Shown piece by piece: positions 10,901 to 22,900 of a stretch of 64,000 nucleotides of DNA. Location of the stretch: NCBI RefSeq assembly GCF_000308875.1, contig NZ_BAGL01000059.1:62001-126000 (forward strand), given 5' to 3'. Source of the stretch: Nocardia transvalensis NBRC 15921. Lineage in GTDB: Bacteria; Actinomycetota; Actinomycetes; Mycobacteriales; Mycobacteriaceae. The notes below the pieces were generated by a model. The model had not been told where the DNA came from. It worked only from the letters and a program-made list of their open reading frames with translations, and did not search any database. Both the position numbers and the translations under genes were made by a program. Every line of letters begins with the position of its first letter. Position 1 is the first letter of the stretch.

Positions 10901-13900
10901 GGCTGCCGCCCACGCGCCCGGCAATATCCACCGCCGCCCCGCCGACATGGGAATAGAGGTATCGACGACCGTCGCGGTTGTAGATCAGATGCGCGGGCGC
11001 CGTGTCGACCTCCTCCCGCCGGTGATCGTTGTAGGTCACCGCTCGCGAGAAGGCGAGGTACCAGGAACCGGTGGCGCTGCCGATCGTGTAGCGCAATGTC
11101 TGGCCCTGGTCGCCGGAGATCGTGGCAGGCAGGATATTCGATCCGGAGGCGATCCAGGACAACCCGAGATGCACATGGAACGGCGGTGCGCTCTCGGGAT
11201 GCAGCAGCTGTGGTTTCCGGATCTTCAGCGGGCCCCAGTGTTTTCGCATCGAATACTCGAGCCGGGCCGATACCGCGCGCAATGCGGCCCGGTGCTCGCG
11301 CTGCACGGCCCGCGAGCCGGTGGCGAATTCCAGGCGGGCGAGAATGCCGCGACGGAGTCCGAAGAGGTATCCGCGCTGGCGGGAGGGCAGGGTTCCCATC
11401 GCCAGCAGCCGGTCCGCCGCCAGCAATGCGGCCGCGTCCACACGGGCGGCGCGGGTGGCCACCAGTGTTCCCTCCGGACTACGCACGTATCGGGGGTCCT
11501 CCGGCGCGACCTTGCCGTATCCGCGATGCATGGTCACCAGCTGAGCGAGAGCCTGCGTGAGCGCCATCGTCACCGCGCGCTCGACTTCCAGCGCCGACGC
11601 CGCCCGCGGCGCCCGGATCTGTTCGGCCCGGACCAGCCGTCCGTCCGGAGAACTCACCACGAGACGCCGGCTGACCGGGTCGACGCGGACATCGAACCGG
11701 ACCGAGCTCCCATTGGTGAACATCACCGTCAGCGCGCGACAGGTGTGCTGTTCGCCGAGCGGCACTTCGCGCCCGCCCTCGGCGGTATGAACCAGCACCG
11801 TCTCCCCCACGGTCGCGGGCCCGTGCTCGGCGGCGACAACCGTGACGTCGAGCACGCGCACCGCCTCGGCCACCACCCGCACCGCGTCCGCGATCTTCCG
11901 TTGCGCCACAGCCGGATTCGGGGAGGCTTCGGGCAACCGCGCCGTTTTCCACAACGACTTGTCCCGCCGTGTGGAGACATCGGCCACCGCGCCGGCCCAG
12001 TCGCCCGCAGGCGTCGGCCGCGTGAGGCGGACGAGGACCTCGGTGACCTCCGGCCGACGCCGCCCCACGACCGTCCGGTCGGGCGCGCGTTCGAAGACCC
12101 GGAACGCGAAAGTCCGTACCCCGTCTTCGCCGGAAGGCACCTCCTCCCAGTCAGGGAAGCGCCGCAATATCGGCCCGGCCCGCCCATCCTGCGACCCGAA
12201 CAGAGCCGCCTGCGCCACGATCGCCCGCACGAGATCATCGGCATCGGAGAGTCCCGCCGACCCGGGCAACCGCACATTCCCCGCCGCATCGGTGCCGGGC
12301 GCGGCCGGCGCGGAGTGCTGCCCACCCTCGGCGGCGGACTCTGGTTCCGCCTCTGCCCGCGTGCTCAGGGCGGGCCGCGTGGACCCGAGCGCGGGAAACG
12401 CTTCGACGCATTCATCGATGCTCACGCTGCCGTCGGAATACGCGTCCAGGTACGCACCCACCATCGCGACGGACGGCAGGACCCGGCCGGCCTCGCGGTC
12501 GTGCATCATGGCCACGGTCATGCCCACCGCCGGCGCCGCCTCCGCCAGCGTCACACCCGACTCTCGGCGGATATATTCCAGATAGGCCCCGATATGCCGG
12601 TATCCCTCGGGACTGCACGGAATTCCGGGCGCCAGCGCCAGCAGATACGCCTCGACGACATCCATCGAGGGTTCGTCCGCACCGGCCTCGATCCGGCCGA
12701 GCAGCGCCGGGTCCGTGCCGGATTTCTCCGCGACGGACAACCGATCCGCCCCGGCGGCGATTCGCAATGCCGCGAGGCACACCCCGACCCCGTCACGGCC
12801 TCCGACCGACACGCCCAATCGCGCCTGTGCCACCGCTTCCGACGGCAGCAACGACGCCAGCCCGCGCAGATACCACCGCCATTCCTGCCCCGAAACGGCG
12901 CGGCTCGCCCGTGTCTCCCATTCGACAAGCGCCGTCTCCGACACACCCAACCGCGTCGCGAGCTGCCCGGGCCGCACATTCGCCCGCTCCCGCACCGACC
13001 GCACACTCGAACCGAGTTGTCGCGGCGCGCCCGCCAGTGCCGGAAAGAACCGGTCCGCCAAGGCCGGATACAACTCCCGCACACCGGGAACGGTCCGCAT
13101 CAAGGCCCGCACCTGACCGACTGTCAGCTCCGACCGCCCGGACTCCACCGCCTCCCACGCGCCCTCCGGCGCGGAGATGATGTCATCCATCCGCCCCGGA
13201 TCCAGACCCAGGCGATCACGAACGCCACGTGCCCAATTCCCGACGGCCGCGAACGAATGCGGATGCGGCACAGGGGAGTCGAGGCTACCGGTCGCCCGAC
13301 CCGCGCGGTCGCCCGGTCCGGCGGGCCTGCTGCCGATGAAGCCGCTCGACGACAGGTATTTGACTCCCCACCAGGACGAGCCTTTCATCAATGTCGCACC
13401 GAGATCGGGGTCGTCACCCCGCAGCATGGAGAGTTCATAGGGCGTCGGATACGTCTCGACCGGTCGCACGGGCCCTTCGAAGCGCTCGAGGTACCCGCGT
13501 AGCAGTTCGGCGTCTCTTTCCGAGACTTCCGACCGCACCGCCTCGATTCTGGCTGTGATCATGGCCAGGGTGTCCTCGAAGGCCTCCGGATCGTCATCCC
13601 AGCCGAAACCTGCCCGCGCCCATACCAATCCGCCTGCCTCTCCCAGAACGTGGACGCGGATACGATCGACACCGGACCGGCGATAGTAGGACTCCAATGC
13701 CGCGGAGAACGCTGTGGCGAACCCTCGGCGCTGGTACTTCTTATCGGACAGTGTGAACCATCCGTTGAGGACGACCAGCTTGCCATGGTGGTCTCGGTAG
13801 AACTGGCGAACCACAGAGCCGATGTGCCGCCCTTCCGGACCTGCTATTTCGGCTTCCATATCGATCCATCGAACGCCCCCCGAGTCCTTGGCATACCGAC

Positions 13901-16900
13901 CTTTTACGCCGTACACATAGAATGACGCGTATTTTCCTTCCAGTTTTTTCAGGTTGGCTGTCAATACCAAGTCGTCCGCTTCATCCGGATTCACGTCGAG
14001 CAGTTCACCGATTGGCGGAATCTTCGAACTGTCGGGAACGGACCCCCTGTCCTCCTCGCTCCACGGCGAGCCCGCGTCCTCGATGAGCGATTCCGCGCCG
14101 GCATCCATATCGTGCGGATCTTCGACAGGTGCGGTCCCGACGTCGAGCCGTCTGACGAGAAGATCGAGCCACCTGAGGATGTCGGGATCGTCGATGAGTT
14201 CACGCACCGCTCGGACGGTGTCCAGACCGGATTTCCCCAGCAACCCCTCGAACATCGAGCCGAAGAACGGCGTCGGCTTCGCCTTCTCTTCCTCGAAGGC
14301 CGTGACAACCTCCCGAGCAATAGCCTCGATCGCCTCGCCGGAATCCGTTGGGCGGCTGCCGATGTAGCGGCTACGCCCGGTGGCCGGACCGGGCTCCGCT
14401 GCGGCGCCGGGTTCGGCCACGGGGCTCAATGTGTCCGACCCACGACCGTCGAGGTGGCGCCGGACGAGAGTGAGCAACCGGCGACGGCTCCGCGCACGCA
14501 GTTGCCCGCACCAGCGGCTGAGCACGTCGCCCGGGTAGAGACCGGAGACGGACGGTTCGAGGAGCCGCCACTGCCCCGACGCGTCCTTCGCCATGGTCAC
14601 CCGCGCCTCCATGACACCGAGGTCGAGTACTTCGCTCGATCGCTCGGTGAACTGCTCGGACTCCTCCGGGGTCGACCGGCGATAGACGACGCCGGCGAGC
14701 CCGGGCGCTCGATCGACGACGCGACGCAGGGAGTCGGCCGAGCTGTGCGGCCCGGCGGACTCGCCAGGATCCAGCTTGGCGCCCTCCTCGACCGCGCGAT
14801 CGGTGAGGATGTAGCCGTTGGGCGTCAAGGCATAGAAGGTGTCGGCGGGCCCCTTGAAGACGCCCGGCGGGAGATCGTCGATCCACTGCCGGAAACTCGG
14901 TCGCTTCGCCGGTTTGGCGCCCGGCCGGTCGAACGCACCCGCGGCACACAAGCGCAAGTACCGGTCCAGCAGCAGGCCCGGGATCAGCTTCCGGCTCGGG
15001 TCGGCATCGTCCGGCGACAGATGGCGCGCACGGACCCGCCCATCGGTTTCCATTGTCACGTCGATGAATTCGATCGGCAGGCGGCCGCCTCGCCGCGGAA
15101 TCGTCTCCGTCAGGTCCGGCCGTGCCGCGAACAGTGCGCGCAGGACACGGCCGTGCTCGCCCATACTCGCGACCTTCAGCGAGACCGGGGCGCCGTCGCG
15201 GCCGACTACGACACGCACCTGCGTATGCCCGTCGATCGGCAGTGTTCCGCGTGAGCGCGATTCGTGCTCGAGCCGCGTGCTCGACACCAGGGTGTCGACG
15301 GTCTCCGTCAACCTCGCGACCTCGCCCGCGGCGCCCTCGGCTCGTTCCCACGCGTCGAAGGCGGCGATCAATCGCTGCGCGTCCGGCCGCCCGCTCACCC
15401 ACTCGTCCAAGCCGGGGAACGCCCGTCGCCACGGTGTGGCGACGAACGGGCGCAATGCCCGCGACGCACGGTACGACGGTACCGAAATCTCCTGGCCGCC
15501 AACAGAGTTGCTCGTCCACGCACCCGCGCCGAATTCGACCCGCGACACCCTGACGAGAGCGGCGGTCTGGTTCAGCTCCGCGACGGTCGTATGCTCGACA
15601 CCGCTCGTCCGGGCCTGGCGCAGACCACGACCACGGGACGGCAACCACGAGCAGCGGGCCCCGAACGACAGCACGACGGGCGAACCCGTCTCCGGATCGG
15701 TAGTTCCGTCGGCGACCGCGACGTGGATCACGTGCTCCGCGTCCGTCGTCCAATCCGAGCCGAACCACAGCACGACGTCACCGCGTCGTGGGCGGGTGCT
15801 CGCGTCGTCACCGGACAGGACCCGGCGCTCGCCCGGGACGAGCAAGCCGGGAAGCTCGTCCGTCCACCGGAGGAAGGAGTCGGTCCTGTCGTCCCAGCTG
15901 TATATGGCTCGCGCTCCGGCACGGTCGAGCACGCCCGACTCGAGAGCGGCGTATACCACCATGTCGATACAGCTGAGGTCCAGGCCGGAGTCCAGGGACG
16001 GCAGCTGTTCATCGCTCGACCAGACCCAGTCCGCGAACACACTGTCCGGGTCGAGCTGACACCAGTCGATCGGTTCCCTAGCCGTGAAATGGGCCAGCAT
16101 ACTGTCGGCGACGAGTGACGGGTCGCCCTCCGCGCGGACAGGCTCGGAACTTCCGTGATCCCCGTCCCCGGCAGCCGACCACGGCGTGGTCCCTCCGTCC
16201 GTCGCCGGACGACGCGGATCCTCGGCAGGTCCGTGCGGACGGCTGCCGATGAATCCGCCCGGCCTGCGCTTCTCCGCGGGCGGGGCCGTCGTCACCCGTT
16301 GGTTCCACGGCGTGGACGCTGCCTGGGCGCTGCCGAACGTAGTACGCAGCCGGACAAGACAATCGGAAAGGAGGTCCCCCGCGGCCGCGGCCGGCAATCC
16401 CAATCGTGCGGCCACACGCCCTAGGGACACGCCCTCCACCAGATGCTGGAGAACCAAGCGCTCCGCGACCTCGGGGTCCGGCAGGTCGGACAGCGCGGCC
16501 CGCACGGTCAGCGCGAAATCGGCGTCGGAGAAGCCCGCGGGGGCCGGATCGGCTGTCTCACGGCGCCGGTCGCCGTCCCTGCCGCGGATCGGCGCATCCG
16601 ACCGCAAGACGGGCCGGTCCAGGATTTCCCGCGCCAGCGCGACATCGGCCGGCTTCAGGCGCGTGGCGCGAGCGATCTCGGCATCGTCGAGTTTCTCACC
16701 CGCGGAAAGCATCCGGTAGATCTGCGCTTCCACCGTGCTCACGATCTTGCGGGTGCGATTGTCGAGATCCGGGAACCGCCGCGCGAGACGGTAGCGGAAA
16801 ACCGCCCCGCGGCCGCCGGCCCACGCATGCGCCGCGAACGACGCGGAGGGCACATGGTGATCGATCGCGGCGATGATCCCGATCCACGCCATCTGTTCCG

Positions 16901-19900
16901 CGTCGTCGCGGATATCCGGAGATTCCCTGCGCGCCAGGGCCTTCGGCACCCAGGCGAACCGTTCGAGGATCTCGTTGCGGACCCGCGTCTCTTCGTCGGA
17001 GCCCACCCGGGTCACGAGGTACCGCCGGAACAGCTCCTCCTCGTCGCGATACCCCGACCGCTCGTATCGGTCGGCATAGAAGCGGTCGACGACCTCCAGC
17101 AACAACTCGCCGTTGACGCCCAGCGACTGGCAGAGCTGGCGCAACTTGCGCAGGCGCGGCACATACCTGCCGTTCTCGATGCTGGAGATGGAGCTGCGCG
17201 GCATCCGCGACCATTGGGCCAGGTCCGTCGCGGACATCCGCTCGTCGTACCGCAGGGCCGCGATCCACCGGCCGAGTGCCGTATGCGTGGCCGGGTCGAT
17301 ATCGACGCCGAGATCCGGATAGAACTGCCGGACAGCGTAGATCAGCTCACCACCGCGGACTCCCGTCGCGCGGCAGATGCGCCGGAACGTCCGGTAGGGG
17401 ATCTCCTTGCCGTGCTCGATATCGACGATGTAGCGGCTCGACAGGCCGACGAGCGCCCCGAACTCCGATTGCGTCATCCGCAGCCGGTCGCGCAGTGCCG
17501 CAACCCATCCGCCGAGATCGTCGTGTGCCGCGGGATCGGTATCGGCCGCCCGATAGAAGTGGCGTTCCGCGACCGTCAGCCGCTCCTCGCTGACCCCGAG
17601 CGCCCGGGCGATCCGCCGGAACTTCTTCCGCTGTGGCTTGTGATGATTGTTCTCGATCTGGGCGATGCGGGTCTGAGACATCCCGAGCGCGGCGCCGACC
17701 TGAGCCTGCGACAGACCCGCGTTGTGCCGCAGCGCCGCGAACCAGTCGCCGGGGAGGGCGTACCCGACCGGATCGACATCCTCGGCGGGCCGGAAACGGC
17801 GGATGGCGTCCTCCGCGACCTCCGTCTCGACGCCGAGTGCCTCCAGCAGCCGGCGGACGGTCGGCAATCGGGGATCCCATGTGCCGCTCTCGATATCGGT
17901 GATGTGTGAGGCATCCACCCCCGTCGCCCGCTCGAGATCCGCCCTCGTCATGCCTCCGGCATTGCGCAATGCCGCGATCCAGCTACCGAGGGTGTCGTGC
18001 GCGGCCGGATCGGTATCGACGTCCGTTTCGGGATAGAACCGGTGTGTCGCGGCCAGTGCCAGTGGCTCGTCGATGTGCAGCGCCGCACAGAGGCGCCGGA
18101 ACGTCTCCAACCGTGGTTTGTTCTTGTCGTTCTCGATGCCGGAGAGGTGCCCAGCGGCTATCCCGGCCGCCTCCGCGATCTCTTTCTGCTGCAGCTTCCG
18201 ATCGAGCCGCTGTCCCCGGAGCCACGTCCCGGGCGACACGTCCGGCACTGCCGGGCCGTCGGCATCCCGGCCCACCGCCGGGTCGGCCCGATCGGGTCTA
18301 CTGCCGATGAAGCCCCGGGGGCGGCGAACACCGTTGTCCGGCACCAGATCCGGGGAGAGCATGCGGGTGAGCCACTCGACGAAGTCGGACTGCCGCCGCG
18401 ACATGGCCTGGAAATCGACGTCGTGCGGCAGACCGGCCGGACGGCCGGATACGAAGGTGAGCACCGATGCCGCGAACGTCCTGATCGTCGCGTCGCTGCC
18501 CCTCCGCATGAGCGGGGCCTGGTACAGCAGATATACCGCGTCGGCGAAACGCCGCAGCGCATCGGCCGAGAACTTCGCGGACCGATGCTCGGTGAATTCG
18601 GCGAGGACGACCAAGGCGGCATCGAATATCGTCCGCTGGTCCTCGGGGCGCGCCGTCTCGATCACGAATCGGCCGTCCTCGAACGCGTACAGGATATTTC
18701 CGTCGACGCGGCTACCGCCGGGCAGTTCTACGCGATTCCGCAGCCTCCTGTCCCCCGGCGCCTCCTCGTCCATCCGGGCCCGGAGAACACCGCTGATCTC
18801 GTCGGCGGTCCGGAGCGCCGGTGTGCCTACCGGACGCCCCACTTGGTCCATATTCGGTGTATCGATGTCGATCCGGGAACGGAAGTAGTCCGGATGGTTC
18901 TCCTCGTACTCGCCGATCGCGCTCGGGTCACGCTCGATCGCCCAGACCTGCCGCAGGTACCGCTGGTGGGAGATCCAGTAATACACCTGCGCGAGCGCGC
19001 GGCGCCGGGCCGCGGGGCTTGTCGCCGAATTCCACCGGCTGCCAAGCTTTCCCAGCCCTCGGTTCGCCACATGCGCCTGCCACAGCGAGAACACCCGCAA
19101 CGGTGCGAGCCGGTCCGGATCGTCGGTCCGCATCCGCATACCCGGCAGCGGGAAGTGCTCGGCCCGAAGCGGTCCGAGCCCCGCCCGCACCGCTTCGCCG
19201 ACCGAACGCACGTCGTCGGCGACCTCCGCGTCGGCCGGCTCATCAGTGCCCGCCGGCCTGCTGCCGATGAAGCCCCGGCGTCCGGATTCGCGGCTTTCCG
19301 CGACCACCGTCGGCGGGCCCGGCGACAACCGCAGCACCCGGCCGTCTCGGTCGATGGCGAGCACTTCGCGCAGGTTCGGGATCGGATGCTCGCGCAGGGC
19401 GCGACTCAGCTCGGACGGGTCCGCGGCCGAATCGGCCAGGTTCACCACGATCCGCTCGGCTTGCCGTTTCACGACCACCTTGCGCCGGATTTCGTAGCAG
19501 ATGTTGCTGACCCGTCCGGTGGACGGCGAATAGCAGTCGAAAAGGCGGTCCTCGATACGGAAATCGGGTGCGCGCGAACCGGGTTCGTCCGGATGCTGCT
19601 CGACCCGGAAACCTGCCCGGGCGAGCAGCACCGCCGCCTCGTTCTGCCGCCGCAGCCCCCGGCGCTCTTGCCGAAAGCCCTCCGGGTTCGCACCGGGACC
19701 GAGTTCCGGGACATCGGCGTGCTGTCCGAGCGGGACGGCGTTCGGGTCGGGATCGCGAGACGGGCGGGTCAGGTCGGTAGGCGTGCCGTTTTCGGTGGGC
19801 GGAGGCGCATCGTCGGTATCGGCGATCGGTAGTGGTGGGAGAACGGCGGGCCCAGGCAAGGGCAGCACGTTGCCGGCGGGGTCGTATTTGATCACGACCA

Positions 19901-22900
19901 GACGGTCCCCGTCAGGCGGCAGCGCGGCGTCGAGGGGGCGCTGGCCGTACCGGTATGTGTGCGTGCTGTCGTCCCTCGTCTGGTAGAACTCGAGCGCGTC
20001 CGGAGCCTGGCCGCGCGACAGCACTACGGTGTGTGCGGATCGCGAATCGATGAAGCCGACCGGCGGCGCATCAACTATGCCGGGCGGCCAGTGGACCACG
20101 AGGAACGTCGTCCCCGCAGGCTCGGTGGACAGTTGCTGTTCGAGCAGTCCCCACGCGGCGACCTCACGAAATACTCCTCCCGCAGCCCGCTGTGCCGGTA
20201 GCGGAAGCACTCCCCGGTGGGTGATCTGGGCGGGTTGCCAGGTTCCCAGCTCTGCGCGGGTCACCGAATACACACGACGGAGGCCGCGCTGAAAACACAC
20301 CCGGGCGGCTTCGAGCCCGTCCTCCAGCGCCGCGTCCACGCTGATGGCTTGCCCGGACGAAACTCCCGACGACCGGACGGCCCGGCTGGGAGTTTCCTGC
20401 AACAGCGCCCATTGCCGGGCCAGATCGCCGGGTCCCATCCGCACGATCCGGCCCAGCGATTCCTGGTCCGGATCGGGGAAATCGTCCGGGTCGAAGAAGT
20501 GGTCGAAATACTTTCTCTTGACGTCGAGATAGCGATTCCGATGAGTACCTGGGTGCTTCTGCGGAATCCGATCCACGACACGGATGCCGTTCTCCTCCAG
20601 TGCCGCGATCTTCTTCGGGTTGTTCGTCATCAAACGAACGGCTTCCAGACCGAAGTAGCGAAGCATGAACGCGCCGTGACTGTAGCTGCGGACATCGTAG
20701 GGCAGGCCGAGCGCGTCGAACGCCTCCACTGTATCGAGGCCTCCGTCCTCCAGCCGGTACGCCTCGGCCTTGCGATACAGCCCCACCCCGCGCCCCTCAT
20801 GACCGTTGCCGCTCCTACCTTCGTCGAAGTAGAGCAGCACCCCCGTGCCCTCGTGCACCATCTGCTCGAGCGCACCGCGAAGCTGTCGATAACAGTCGCA
20901 CTTCGTCGAATGAAACACGTCACCGTAGAGGCACCGTGAATGAATTCGCACGAGTGGTGGCCGCGCACGTAATTGGTCGTAGGTGCCGACCACCACCCCC
21001 ACAACCGGCCCTTCGCCCGGCAGCAGCGATTCGAAGACGTGTTGGTGGACTGTGCCCCATTCCTCGGTCGGCAAGAGATGGGCGAATACCGGATCGCCCG
21101 GCATCGGTACGCCGTGCTCGCCGGGGTGAACGGTGGAATCGAAAGCCCCGGCGAGCGCTTCTGCCATTGCCGTCGGCAGCGGGCCGTCGAGGGAACTCCG
21201 CAGCGTCGGACGTCCCGGCCGGTGCAGTTCGACGTGGTCAGGCCGGTACACCAGATGCGGATTGTGCGGCCCGAACCGAGAAAGCTGTACAGCGGCTTCC
21301 TCTCCGAAGCGCTCGGAGCGCACATCGACGCCGGCCGACGCCAGCGAATCCGCACCGACCATACCGACAACGTGGGCAGCGGCGCGCTGCAATTCTGGTT
21401 CCTGCCCGCTATCCGGAGCGCCGCCGACACGATGCAGCGAATCGAGGATCGACGCTGTGGCGCCCTCGCCGATATCGAGGGCGTTCACGACGTCCTGATA
21501 ATGCTCCGGCGGAATGGAACGAGCGAAATCCGCGACAGCTCTGGCAAGTTCGGCCTGCGTGTGCGTGGCGATCCGCTCGTGCAGCGAATCCCAGGGGCCG
21601 TGTAGCGCTGCATCCAACAGCGTGATCGCCGGCAATGCGCTCCGGTTGTGGGCTTGCAGATGCATCAGCGTCGGGAGAGCGAGGCGGAACTCGATTCGTG
21701 CGCTCGGTATGTCATCCCGACGCCAGTTCGGCGAAAAGCCCTGTCCACTTGCCGATTCCGATCGGATCGCATGCAACGCACGGAGCATCTCCTCCCGGGC
21801 AGCAGGCATGAGATGCAGGGCGTCGACGATGGCGGCAAAATGCACGCCGGGTACCTCGCGGCCGATCGTCTGCATCGCGTCCTCGAACACCGGAGGCAAA
21901 GCTGCCGCGATGTTCGGGGAGTGCTGTCCGTCGAACCCACGCCACGGTGGGTCCAGAGCCTCGTACAGCACTTGCCCTTTGCGCGCGGACCCGGGATAGC
22001 GATCCAGAATCCGGCGAGTGCCGTCATTCAACCGATCCGACAGCGACCGTACCGACGGCTCGGACCGAAGCCAATCGAGGGAAACATCGGCCACCTCGTC
22101 GGAGCGCGGCCACACCGGTGTGTTCTCCCCTGCCCGAGTCATCTCCACGCGGGGCGGTATCGGAGTTCGGGTGGCGATGTCTGCTGCCGCGCCGGCACGC
22201 GAAGCTTCCGCGGCCGCTGCGGGTTCCCGGCTGGAGGACGGGCCGGTCGTCGAATTGAAGCGTCTGTCCGCGGCCTGCATCACGAAGGCGGGAATTCCGA
22301 GCGCCGCACCGATTGCGTCGACGTCGCGACGGTCGACCTGTTCATCGCGCTCGACACGCACGACAGTGTCGACGACGCAATTCGCGCGGCGAGCGAGCTC
22401 TTCGACCGAAATCCCGCGATAGCTCCGGATGGCCGCGATCCAAGGACCAGCCGCGTCGTAGCGGGGCCCGGAGCGCCGGGCAAGTTGCTCGGCAACTTCC
22501 AGTACCTGGGCGGAGAAGCCGAAGACACGTCCGAAGGACCGCAGGTAATCTGCCGTAACACGGCCGCCCCGCTCGACTTCGACTACCTCGTTCAACGGGG
22601 TGCCCGAGGATTCGGCAAGTCGACGCAGGCTCATACCTTGGTGCTCCCGGATCGCCCTGTGCCAGTGCTCGAATGCGTCGAAAACAGGATTGCCCGGATC
22701 GGTGAGAGTGTCGTCCAAATAGGGTTTCAAATCGTCCGGAGCCACATCACGGAGAATCTCCTCCGGAATATTCAGGACACGCCGGAGAAAGCGCAGGTAG
22801 ACCGCGTTGACACGGGCTCCCTCTTCGACCCTGATGACAATATCCGGACCGATACCCATGGCTTCGGCGAGTTCCTGCTGAGTCATCCCTCGAAATCCGC

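Larger units (their letters stand above)
4914..16313 (-). repeat. TPW[SN] companion motif beside FIGSRP boundaries
   Basis: TPWS/TPWN is found at 4914-4925, 5031-5042, 8859-8870, 16176-16187 and 16302-16313, each within about 100 bases of a FIGSRP copy. Variants are SPWS at 14058-14069 inside the GNAT module and SPWT at 34732-34743 in the upstream WXG100-like gene. Confidence 0.7.

Noticed and set aside
10731..13502. Plus-strand frame of 923 codons inside the giant gene
   Set aside because: Same antisense effect; low-complexity His/Arg/Gly/Pro composition and no motif.
20040..20060. GFIDSRS in the segment before the CdiA-like domain, as an eleventh boundary motif
   Set aside because: It lies within a continuous strand-rich segment, lacks the Gly and Pro of GSRP and has no linker around it. 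Probably a chance similarity.
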